Positions 12,001-19,452 of a DNA stretch of 64,000 nt are shown one piece after another; the stretch's first letter is position 1; every line of letters begins with the position of its first letter. The position numbers and the translations under genes were made by a program. The notes beneath the pieces were generated by a model. The model saw only the letters and a list, made by a program, of their open reading frames with translations, was not told the origin of the DNA and ran no database searches. Location of the stretch: assembly GCF_037038585.1 (NCBI RefSeq), contig NC_092522.1, forward strand, positions 49,823,661 to 49,887,660. The letters are read 5' to 3'. Origin of the DNA: Patagioenas fasciata. Taxonomy: Eukaryota > Chordata > Aves > Columbiformes > Columbidae.

Positions 12001-15000
12001 ATTTCATTTTCCTTCAAGATTACGCAGCTCTTAGTATAATTTTTATGGTTCCAAACCCAGAACAACACAGTTGGCACATAAAATAAAAGGAAGCAAGATA
12101 ATGAAGACTGTCTTGCTGATAACGAGTTTGTTTTGTTTATATGAGACAAAATGCTTGAGGCTGTAGACAGTGTCTGTAAAACTATGGCAAGTGATAGGCA
12201 GCTAGTAGCTGATACAGTATCAGTTCTTTTTAAATTTTATCTCTTTGATTAATCTTTTAATCTTTAATTAAATACTACAAAAATACAAATACTTTATTAT
12301 GAAAAAAACTAAGGGCTAACAATGGTCCGTTAGCCCAAGTATTTGTGTACCAACATTGCTTCAGAATGCCCCACACATTTCACACTGCTTTTCGTCAGAA
12401 CGGTTAAAAGTAACACGCACAAACAAGAAGGACCCTTATTAGGATCACATTAAAATTAATGTATCACTAAGAAATCATCAGTTTAGTTTCAAAACATTCA
12501 CTGCTAATAATTATCACACAGTTCACCTGCACAAACTGTAGATAAAGCAGCTTACCTAACTCTTCATTTGTGTTGTCATTATCAGTAGCAAATGGAAATC
12601 GTTTTTGCTCTGCAAGCAACTTCGCTTGATTCTGTAAAACATCATGTTTTTTAAGCACTGAGCAAAGAACAGGAAAGAATTTAATAGAAAACCCATGCCT
12701 TAAATCCTTAAGAGAATGCCTTAAATCAAAAAGTTAAGGCTAACACGATTGCTTTAAGGTAACTGAAAACAAATTAATTCCTAACCTTCCACAGGGAGAG
12801 AAATTATTCTTCGGTCAGGTGCTACTGTTATTCTCTCTAACATAAGGCTAATCAAACCTTTCAGATGGAAGCATATTGTCAGCATTTTACCAGTGGCTGA
12901 TGTTTCTATATGACACCTGCTTAACATGAAGTTTTGGAAGTTTTTCTAAGATGCATGCTACTTCATAGTAAGGTTTGTACTCCTTTGTCTCCTTCAAAGA
13001 GAAGGGTATTACAGAGGAGTATAACACTGAAAGCTAGACATTGAAAGGAATATGACTCCAGCAATAAAGACAAGTTTAACTTACCAGTGCCATACCACAG
13101 TAAAAAGACTGTCCTTTTAACAAGAACTTTCTAACTACAAAGATTTTGTTCAGCTAATTGTAGCCTTTTCTAAGTTTCTGTTTCCCAAATAATGTATCTA
13201 CAAAAATCAAAACTGCCAAAGACAACCCCTCAGAAATACAGAAATACTCTACTTGTTCATTTTCACAAGTATTTTGCATAGAAAGCTGTAAGCCTACTAG
13301 AGCAGTTTATGTTAGGAAAAAAAAAAAAAGACGAAATGATCTCTTAATTAAGGGGCCTTTCAAACTGTTTTAGGAAGCAAGAAGAAAAAAATAACTTCTT
13401 TCAATGCTCAGTTCTGCCCTTTTTTTTCAGCTAAACACCACATATGTACATCTTCTACAACAGATAAGACAATTAAACACCTTAAACTTCAAAGAACATA
13501 CTTAATTCAGATTGTCCCCTACTGAGAGGACTGCACTTTGTCCTCCTCCCTTCCAGTTTTTTTGGCTTGTTCCATCCTTGGTACTTGTGTCCGTGACACA
13601 GACCTTTCAATGACCTACAAAGCACAAAACTGACTGGCCAAATCTCACTGCAGAGTTTCTTCTCATTTCTAAGATTATTAGATGAACAGGGCAGAAAGTT
13701 TGGTCTGCTCTACAAATGTAATTATTTCAGAGGGTATGAAAGATTAGCAAATCAGATTTTATAAATCTTGTTTTTACTGAAATTAAAGATCATGTATGAG
13801 CTCTACATTACACTATAACGTTTATATTACTCCACCTACTGCTGCACCAACAGTAACAGAACAGAAAAAAAAAGTCATTAAAAAATCAGCACAACAGTGA
13901 GTAGGGTTCAACAGGTATACCAACTCGAAAACAAAATCTATATGCTGCAAAACATTACTCTTCTATAATTGTCTTAACACTAGGAGAAAATCATTTTTAC
14001 TGAAGTACAATCTCTTCCTTCGTAGATTTACAAAAAAGGCCTACACTTCTTTGCCTGCAGACAAAAGATATGATACAGCAAGATGCCATGCCAAGTATTG
14101 GAAAATAAGCTACAAACAGAAGAATCTGGCATTACGTTATCATCCTCTGAATTACAGAGCTGCACATGACACTTGGCAAAAGAAGTACCACACAGTTTAC
14201 CCTGCCCTCAGCTCACTTGCCTGTTTTGTTACCACAGAAAAACAGAATAACGTTTGGTTCTTGGGGTTGGGGAGGTTGAGGATTCATACTTCATCAACAG
14301 ACTCTGAATCCAGTTATAGGTTTGATTTTCTGCAGCTCAACATGCAAAAACTGTGAGTTATTCTGTCTTCATGAAATGAGACAAGAATTTTCATCACAGC
14401 ACCAGCTCCGATAGGCTGAGTTGTTGCTCTCTTCAAAACATTTTTTTTTTGAAACAGAGAAATTTCTAACAAACTAGTTTATGTTTCACTGCCTTAGAAA
14501 GAATTGCTGGTACCACTAGACCAGACAGAAGATCTGACCAATATCTGATGAAGTAATGTCTAAGGAGAATATTCAGGTCAAATAATTGGCCTGGTGGATT
14601 TGTGATACCGTAGTTTTATTTCCATATGGCACCTCTGGAGAAGTTGCTTCAAATTAGAATATTGTTTCCATGCTCCCCAATAGCCAATAATTTCCACAAA
14701 TTTGCCAAGGCTTCCTTGTATATTCACATGAGAGTTATTTGAAGATTTTCCATTTCTGTGACTCTACTGGACTGAAAAAGTAACATCAAACCTGTGTTCT
14801 GACGTAGACTAAAGATTACATTTATTCAAGACCAACAGATTAACAGTACTATTGCAAGTAAACCCAAATTCCAAAATAATGCTCCTGAAGACTACCAAAA
14901 GATACTTCTCTTCCGTTTGAATATCCTCCATATACCATGTCTGTATTACATTTAGTGAAATATGGTCTGAAGCCTCCAACTCGATGACCTGTGCACATGT

Positions 15001-18000
15001 TATTTCTGTAGCAATTGCAAGTTAGCACTCCTATTCTTACATGCATTTCATGGTAAACCTCCTCAGGCAGTTAATTTGGGTAGAAACTAGTGCACCTTTC
15101 CCTTTTTCAGCCATAGCCTCTGCACCCCTAAAAACAAATTAAAAAAAATTGGTAGACTAAGTAGTTGAAACTGCTGACAGCCCTAGAGACTACAAAATCA
15201 TACTTTCATGAGCAACTTGAGTTCATTCTCACTTAAGCCTTTTGGGGACCTATGCCTAGTGATGAAGAAATTCTATTTGTAGCTATTTGCCTGAAGTTCA
15301 TTCTAATTGGTTATGCAGCTAAAGTGATCTGTAATGTTATATTTTTGATAGCCTACCAGAATTTTTTCTGTATGGAGAGAAAGGACAGGTTCACAAGATG
15401 AAGACCCTCCTACGTCACAATCCGATTCATGGAAGTGCAAAAATGATGAATCTGGGGAAAAAGAGAGAAAACACCTTTAGGAAGTAAAAGAGTTACATAT
15501 ATGTTCTCTTATCACATCTTACATTTACTCATGTTCATCTGAATACCCTGTTAGGCACTCCACGGGGTAGAAGTTTCATTAAGTGCTTTCTGCATACAGC
15601 ACTACATCTACACAGCCAGGAAAGCAACAGTTGACGTGACCGCTTTTATAAAAGTAGTTTTATCACTACTTCTGCTTATGTTTTTTGCTAAAAATACATT
15701 GGGTTGACATGTCCCCACTTGGCATTATGATTTCATTCTCTGGCCCAAGAAATTAAAGACCAAATTATCACTCCAATCCCAGAGAGGAAAATAAATGGAA
15801 TGGACCATACAGAGGCAGGGAAAGAGCTGCTGGGAGACCAGAAAACAGATGTATAAAGACTGCAAAAAGCAGGCAGAATAGCGAAATGTAATTGACTGAA
15901 CACATACAAAGGTCCCCACAGGTATATTACTAAGAAAGCAACCTACGAAAAGTCAAATGCAGTGTGTTGGCATAGCAGAGGAAAAGTTTAATAAATGAAA
16001 AATTAACAAGTAACAACAATAATCAACAAAACATCCCAGACTGATAGACCATAGAAGTTACTACTTCATCTGCATGGTGCTTTAACTGATATCTCAACAG
16101 AACTGCTAGCTTTTAAATCTTCAGGTCTTAAGGCTTCTATTAACTTGAAATACTTCAAGACTAAACAAGAAAAAGCAAATAAACAATATTATCTCTTTGG
16201 TTCCATGGCACAAATTCCAAATTTTATCATTTGCCCTAAGGTTTGTAAATAACAAGCTTGATACTAAGTTGGAAAGGCTGGGAAGCAGTGTGTGTTTCTA
16301 ACTCACTTTTACAGGCAGTGTTATTTTTATATTTTGATTACACAAGGGTTGCAGTTAGTTGACTCCCCATTTCTCACAAGGACAGTGCTAAAAGAGAAAA
16401 AGAAACGGTCTTTTTATAAAGACAAGTCAAAATAGCATCTAAAATCATTCCCTGTAAATAGAAACTTGGAACTAAGCTGAGCCATAAATGATAACTGGTG
16501 GGAGAAGTTTTACAAGAGAAGCAAGAGTGGTGAAAAGCAGAAGGTCAAAGTTTAAAGTCAGAAAGTCCTGTAAGAACAGTGGGTCACCACCCATAGTTCC
16601 CAGAAAAAATGCTGCCAGTAAGAGGTTTCAACACTGCCCTTTGTTCTTCAGGTTGGCTAAACCCTCCTGTGCTATGGCAGCATTGTGAACCCGATTTGTT
16701 CTGTGTTGGTGCTCCTAAGTCAGTGACAATTAAGAGCCATCACTGTGGACTCACTGAGGAATTTTTGCTTCACAAACCAAAACAAAGAGGTGCAGGCACA
16801 AGACTACCTCCAGAATAATTTTCTGCATAACAGAAAGAATTCAGTGAAGGAATTTCTTAATAAGGTGGCAGGGAACAAGAACAGCCTATCTGTTACAACT
16901 GATAGGAGGAAAAGGACCCTTCAAATGGTGAAGTTCTTGGGGCACCAAACTGCTTTTACTCATAAGGAAGAATGGATCTGCCTTTGCAAGTCAGATGCAG
17001 TCAAATCCTCACCACACTGCCTCATTAGCGACTTCATGAAAAAGGAAAAACACCAACCAGATAAATTACCCTGGACCTTGTAGTAGGCTACAAAAGAAAC
17101 TACTTGAGATAAAGAGATTCTCAGCTTCTGGGAAAGCTGTACTAAAACAAAGACTGAGAGCTTAAGGGAACTTTTCAACTGGCAATTTATTTAGCCACAG
17201 GATTTAAATAGCAAGGAGTGAACTGGTATACAGCTATTTCAGGGTGAGTATGCTGTTCCGTAACTAAGGGCTACCTTATTATCAGTGCATGCAAAGTACC
17301 TGAGATACCTAATGATTTAAGCAGAATTCCTTATATCAATTCCAGTTACACTGGTCTCTTTAAAACAACACCCATCATTAAATCAAAATCTAATCTTCTA
17401 AACACACCTCTGAAGGAGTATCCTGAGTCAGTCATTCATGTCTTAGTAACAGGAGAGATGTATTCAAATGCTTTGTCAATTATTAACTTGTATAGTATAT
17501 AGATTTTATCTCAACACTGTGTGAAAGTCTTTTTGGTTTATGCTTGAACTTGAATGATTTGGAGCAACGGTCACCTGAGATAAATTTCACAATCTTATTT
17601 AGTGTTTACGTACTATGGCTCTCCGCTACTGTAGCCACCTCTCCCCTTCCCCCCCACCTCCAAAAGGCAGCTCATGTAAAATGCCTACTTAATACAGCTA
17701 ATACAAAAACTAATCAAAGAATGTTAAGCTGTGATAACAAAAACACACATAAAAAACCCCAAACAAAACACACACACACACACACCAGATGTAGGAAACT
17801 CCTAACAAGGTATTTCTAGAAGGTCTGTAACTTTGAGTGGATTACACACTAGCTGTATATTGTCCCTAAAGACCACAGCAACTCTTGATATGAGCACAGA
17901 CTTTATGAAATAAGGAGAGAAAAAAAACAATCCTGCAGGCAGCTAAACAGTCATGACATATCACTGGTTATTTGCATATAAATAATTGTCTATAGTGCAT

Positions 18001-19084
18001 TGAACTGATAATTTTTTCCATCAGTTTTACATGCACACTGTGATTCAGACTGTCATTTTCGTATAGCACATTCACACCATGCTCATGATAAATGATCATA
18101 GAAGATCATACTTAAGCCACATGATCCTGATGCAACAAATATTTCGGCATATAAATATAGTTTTAACTGTGCCTGTGTTACAGGCCATCAATTAACTTGA
18201 AAAAGACCAGATGATCTGCTACCTGAACTTGGACTCTTAGAGCAAAGCACTCAGTTCACCAGCAAAATATATAAAAATGTAGCTGAAAATGAATCAAGCC
18301 ATATGCAACTCAATAATATGAGTACAAGAGGATGGCATATCCGTGTACTACTGAGGTCAGGGGTTAAAAAACACGCAGAGCCCAGCCGCTAGACCTGGCA
18401 CGTTGGCAAGCGGGACAACAGGAATCCTGCCGGGTGACACTATGGGCCCCAGGGTATACCCGTCCAAGAGGCGAGAGCTGTTCCCCCGTTCAGAGCCAGA
18501 ACCGCGGTCTCTGCTCCGCACTGCACACCGGCACAGCGCTGCTCGGAGCGCAGCTCACACAGCAGATACCTCGCTATGAGTCAGCTCAACAGCAGCAACG
18601 CGTACAGCCGCCGAAACCCCGCACCGGCCCCGGGCGGGCGTCCCCTCGCCCACCCGCGGCCTCTCAGCGCGAGACGAAGCCCCGCCGCGTTTCCCTCTTG
18701 TGCTCCCGCCGCCCTCCGCAGGGGCGAGGAGAGGAGATGTCCACCCCAGCGCCCCCATCACCGCCCTGGCCTCAGGGCTGTGCGGAGCCGGCCGGGCGCC
18801 GAGGTACCGCTAGGCTAACGGCTTCCTCCCACCGGCCCCGGGGCTGGGGCGATCACCGTGGCAACGCCCCCCGACTCACCGCACTCGGCCGAGTATTGCT
18901 CTGCCCAGTCCCCCGCCGAGGCGCAGCCCCCCGCTGGGCCCTGACGCTGGCGGTGCAGTTCTTGTTTCAGCAGGGACAAGGCCGGGTACTGCTCGGTCAG
19001 GGCCAGTGCGGCCCGGGTCAGGGCCAGGACAGCCAGCAACACCCACAGCTCCCTCACGGCCCCGAAGCCGCCGGCAGGTACCAT
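1..19084 (-). CDS. TTC13: TTC13, tetratricopeptide repeat protein 13 (5' part, six exons, runs off left edge)
   Basis: Minus-strand gene; exon CDS pieces are 18880-19084, 15357-15451, 12556-12631, 10795-10865, 8519-8584 and 1-34. Every junction has AG/GT and the phases fit, giving about 182 residues of a protein that in human is roughly 860 long. The N-terminus is a signal peptide (hydrophobic run [16 protein letters not shown], about residues 13-28). A low-complexity Cys/Ser/Asp region follows, then the very conserved [19 protein letters not shown], then the first TPR helices ([19 protein letters not shown] and [16 protein letters not shown]). The start chosen is the ATG of MVPAG, which matches human MAPAG and has a strong Kozak context (A at -3, G at +4); an in-frame ATG five codons upstream is in weak context. 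The family is poorly characterised: secretory-pathway localisation is inferred from the signal peptide and protein-protein binding from the TPRs. It shares a promoter with ARV1 and hosts an ERVL-type element in intron 5. Confidence 0.95.
690..1053 (-). repeat. Old LTR fragment, avian ERVL-type, opposite strand to the main element
   Basis: On the minus strand it begins TGTTGTGGTTTAACC, then CAACTAAGCCCCACACAGCC, and further on GGGCAGGCAGGTGTTCAGC and ACTTGGGAAGACAAATGCC. I know this order from a widespread class III LTR family of birds. The LTR 5' end is at 1053. The 3' boundary is unclear, no partner LTR is visible, and it looks like a degraded or truncated solo LTR. It is older than the neighbouring element, judging by its divergence from the family pattern I remember. 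Confidence 0.6.
1270..1274. repeat. Target site duplication, left copy (TATGG)
   Basis: TATGG directly precedes the 5' LTR and recurs directly after the 3' LTR. A 5-bp duplication fits ERVL integration. Confidence 0.85.
1275..1932 (+). repeat. 5' LTR of the ERVL-type element
   Basis: 658 bp, TG...CA termini (TGTCCTAG to CTCGACA). It has a TATA box TATAAAAG at 1510-1517, then a C/T tract and a G-rich tract near its 3' end (1829-1871). Confidence 0.92.
1939..1956 (+). other. Primer binding site, tRNA-Lys type
   Basis: TGGCGCCCAACGTGGGGC lies six bases after the 5' LTR. It is the 18-nt complement of the 3' end of tRNA-Lys(1,2), the primer type used by foamy viruses among others. Confidence 0.88.
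2123..3064 (+). CDS. ERVL-type 5' frame: predicted three-pass membrane protein with Cys/His cluster (fossil)
   Basis: About 313 codons in gag position; the first ATG is at 2123. Counting from it, there are hydrophobic stretches at about 6-26, 39-69 and 123-140. Between the second and third lie three N-glycosylation sequons (N80-G-S, N86-W-S, N97-N-T), consistent with an external or luminal loop. An Ala/Pro/Ser-rich, mildly basic linker (about 165-228) leads to a Cys/His cluster [14 protein letters not shown] (232-245) and an acidic, Ser/Thr-rich tail. I do not recognise it as an ordinary matrix or capsid protein. It could be the N-terminal part of an unusual avian ERVL gag or an accessory protein. 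Membrane topology is inferred from residue composition only. Confidence 0.6.
   Translation: MLWQKLYQLFSTLCSLIPYLCWCFFLNRSIHYITRRNWTAVMMILCGTALVYFIILQPLMNFYSLLLYLEKPPGEIKEQNGSIFANWSSESLERLTNNTFVFSLGQFANVLENFEYPWSFDRTVMVLSGLLNVCQFVLLLREMRFNRKFASLFSPEICSVSSEALAKSTPSRSRKGKTGKAAAAATAPPTAASQAEATAPPQSSSAKVAADNVTSPASKPNKAAPPSSHAGHCCCCNHSNHCDSHSDSENESNDGEPISASVAGCKKVTRKTTCAAGDGTGPTSTQGASSGQGGDEVTTTRSFSPGELRDHDD
3065..3990 (+). pseudogene. gag-like region of the ERVL-type element (fragmentary fossil)
   Basis: Carries a readable piece of about 200 codons (around 3350-3970) with an acidic helical stretch ([34 protein letters not shown]) and a basic Arg/Lys-rich end, as in a nucleocapsid-like tail. It precedes pol in the same overall frame, which fits read-through expression known in this class. 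It looks interrupted and is treated as a fossil. Confidence 0.6.
3992..7162 (+). CDS. ERVL-type pol: protease, reverse transcriptase, RNase H, integrase (fossil, long open frame)
   Basis: About 1,056 codons in one frame, looking whole. In order: retroviral aspartic-protease region (about residues 20-115); reverse transcriptase with the YIDD active site at 305-308 and LPQG-equivalent SPQGWKHS upstream; connection domain; RNase H with FTDGS (D615); integrase with an H774/H779/C808/C811 zinc-binding module and a D841, D900, E936 catalytic triad (D,D-35-E); and a C-terminal basic domain ending GDLILGEN. These blocks match avian ERVL pol as I remember it. No dUTPase follows. No initiating ATG is evident at the 5' end, as expected for a product made by read-through from gag. 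Confidence 0.93.
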   Translation: MEERDNRVYWTVQILWPGTTQPQEYKALVNTGAQCTIIPSNYKGTQSINIVGVTGGSQELTVVEAEMSLTGKNWQKHPIVTGPDAPCILGIDYLRRGYFKDPKGYRWALGIAAVDTEKIEQLSDSSGLSDDPSVVGLLMVDDQQVPIATTTVHRRQYRTNQDSLIPIQKLIRQLESQGVISKTRSPFNSPIWPVRKSSDEWRLTVDYRGLNEVTPPLSAAVPDMLELQFELESKAAKWYATTDIPNAFFSIPVAAECRPQFAFTWRGIQYTWNRSPQGWKHSPTICHGLIQTTLEQGEAPEHLQYIDDIIVWGDTAKEVFEKGERIIHILLDAGFAIKRSKVKGPAREIQFLGIKWQDGCRQIPMDVINKIAAMSPPTNKKETQTFLGIVGFWRMHIPDYSHIVSPLYRVTCKKNQFEWGPEQRQAFEQIKHEITHAVALGPVRTGLDVKNVLYTAAGDNGLTWSLWQKAPGETRGRPLGFWSRGYKGSEANYTPTEKEILAAYEGVRAASEVIGTEVQLLLAPRLLVLSWMFKGTVPSPHHATEVTWSKLIALITQRAQIGSHNCPGILEVITDWPESKDFGMSPDEEEVKHAEEAPPYNTLSETDKRYALFTDGSCRLVGKHRRWKAAVWSPTRQVTEATEGQGESSQFAEVKAIQLALDIAEREKWPILYLYTDSWMVANALWGWLQQWKKSNWQRRGKPIWAATLWQDIAARLESLPVKVRHVDVHVPRSRATEEHLNNQQADQAAKIKVAEVDLDWQHKGELFLARWAHDASGHQGRDATYKWARDRGVDLTMDTISQVIHECETCAEIKQAKRLKPVWYGGRWLKYKYGEAWQIDYITLAQTRQGKRYVLTMVEATSGWLETCAVPHATARNTILGLEKQVLWRHGTPERTESDNGTHFKNSLIDKWAKEHGIEWVYHIPYHAPASGKIERYNGLLKTTLKALGGGTFKNWDSHLAKATWLVNTRGSTNRAGPAQSEILRTVGGDKVPVVHIKNMLGKAVWVTPASGKGKPIRGIVFAQGPGSTWWVMLKDGEVRCVPQGDLILGENMQC
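7163..7522 (+). other. ERVL-type 3' untranslated segment with polypurine tract
   Basis: Non-coding stretch with a short (TA)n run near 7411-7442. The polypurine tract AAGGGGTGGAA (7512-7522) directly abuts the 3' LTR and would prime plus-strand synthesis. Confidence 0.75.
7523..8181 (+). repeat. 3' LTR of the ERVL-type element
   Basis: 659 bp, about 98% like the 5' LTR by eye. Begins TGTTCTGG, ends CTTGACA, TATA box at 7758-7765 at the same offset (235) as in the 5' copy. G-rich tract at about 8078-8122. Confidence 0.92.
8182..8186. repeat. Target site duplication, right copy (TATGG)
   Basis: Exact match to 1270-1274, immediately after the 3' LTR. Confidence 0.85.
8519..8584 (-). CDS. TTC13: TTC13 exon 5
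   Basis: 66 bp, phase 0 at both ends, acceptor TTAACAG and donor GTGAGT. It codes for [16 protein letters not shown] then GKKGLH. It is the last exon before the intron that holds the ERVL-type insertion. Confidence 0.94.
8585..10794 (-). other. TTC13 intron 4
   Basis: A/T-rich. A short AC-rich run (about 9895-9935) and poly-A tracts are present; no gene or mobile element recognised. Confidence 0.85.
10795..10865 (-). CDS. TTC13: TTC13 exon 4
   Basis: 71 bp with acceptor TTGTTAG and donor GTAAGT. It codes for [19 protein letters not shown] then STMLQ, the first TPR helix pair. Confidence 0.94.
10866..12555 (-). other. TTC13 intron 3
   Basis: No recognisable element. Short open frames here have no coding character. 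Confidence 0.85.
12556..12631 (-). CDS. TTC13: TTC13 exon 3
   Basis: 76 bp with acceptor TTTTACAG and donor GTAAGC after TTAG. It codes for [12 protein letters not shown] and [13 protein letters not shown], near-identical to human. An alternative acceptor 26 bp upstream exists, but only this one keeps phase 0 with exon 2. Confidence 0.94.
12632..15356 (-). other. TTC13 intron 2
   Basis: A/T-rich, with nothing recognised beyond mononucleotide runs. Confidence 0.85.
15357..15451 (-). CDS. TTC13: TTC13 exon 2
   Basis: 95 bp with acceptor CCCCAG and donor GTAGGC. It codes for [15 protein letters not shown] then [16 protein letters not shown], matching the remembered human SSFLNFHDSDCEP and LSLNTEKIL. 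Too short to stand out as an ORF; found from homology and phase. Confidence 0.92.
15452..18879 (-). other. TTC13 intron 1
   Basis: Contains a (CA)n run at 17769-17785. The block 16480-17090 is richer in G than its surroundings and carries overlapping short open frames, the longest 112 codons, that I could not match to any family. The 3' end of the intron (from about 18430) enters the CpG island. Confidence 0.8.
17769..17785. repeat. (CA)n microsatellite
   Basis: Eight and a half perfect CA units, preceded by A-rich sequence. Confidence 0.9.
18880..19084 (-). CDS. TTC13: TTC13 exon 1
   Basis: Codes for residues 1-68 plus one base: the signal peptide, then [14 protein letters not shown] and [11 protein letters not shown] as in mammalian TTC13. 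It ends TGCG before a GTGAGT donor. The exon lies in the CpG island. Confidence 0.93.
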
Positions 19085-19093
19085 CTTCCCAGG

Positions 19094-19103
19094 GCGCATG
19101 CGC
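19094..19103. promoter_or_regulatory. NRF1-type site
   Basis: GCGCATGCGC, the self-complementary NRF1 core, just upstream of the TTC13 start codon. It contains the weak upstream in-frame ATG. Confidence 0.6.
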
Positions 19104-19244
19104 ACCGCTTCCGCCTCGGCCGGGGACAGAGGGCGCCCCCGCCACCCCTCCCACGGGACCGGCAGGGAGGAGGGCGCGGCCGCGCTGCCCCCTGGGACAT
19201 GGAGTTCCGCCCCGGAGCGGCCTGGCCGACAGCGGCAACAGAAA

Positions 19245-19264
19245 ACCACAACTCCCGGAATGCA
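19245..19264 (+). promoter_or_regulatory. ZNF143 (Staf)-type site
   Basis: ACCACAACTCCCGGAATGCA closely follows the ZNF143 consensus ACTACAATTCCCAGAATGCA, which is common in bidirectional CpG-island promoters. Confidence 0.65.
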
Positions 19265-19353
19265 CCGCGGCACGCCCCGGCAAGGCTCCGCCCCCACACG
19301 CGGAAGCGAGGCGGTTTGAAGCGCTGACAGGCCGGGGCGTGCTCTTGCGCGCC

Positions 19354-19452
19354 ATGGCGGAGCTTGTCGCCTACCGCTGCATCGAGTGCAACAGGGAGGC
19401 GGCGGAGCTGTACCGGGACTACCAGCGTGGGGTGCTCCGTATCTCCATCTGC
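19354..19452 (+). CDS. ARV1: ARV1 exon 1
   Basis: 33 codons, [16 protein letters not shown] through GVLRISIC, then donor GTGAGT. It holds the first zinc-ribbon cysteine pair and the first cysteine of the second pair. Confidence 0.94.

Larger units (their letters stand above)
19085..19353. promoter_or_regulatory. Bidirectional TTC13/ARV1 promoter
   Basis: 269 bp separate the two divergent start codons. There is no TATA box. The stretch holds an NRF1-type palindrome, a ZNF143-type motif, a GC box (CTCCGCCCCC near 19286) and an ETS-like GCGGAAGCG (19300-19308). This is the usual make-up of a housekeeping divergent promoter. Transcription start sites cannot be placed exactly. Confidence 0.85.

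Noticed and set aside
12632-12657. Upstream alternative acceptor for TTC13 exon 3
   Set aside because: Using it would add 26 bases, break the phase with exon 2 and add residues absent from the conserved protein.
16488-17083. Overlapping frames up to 112 codons in TTC13 intron 1
   Set aside because: Three frames in different phases with no match to any protein I know; possibly a decayed repeat but unsupported.
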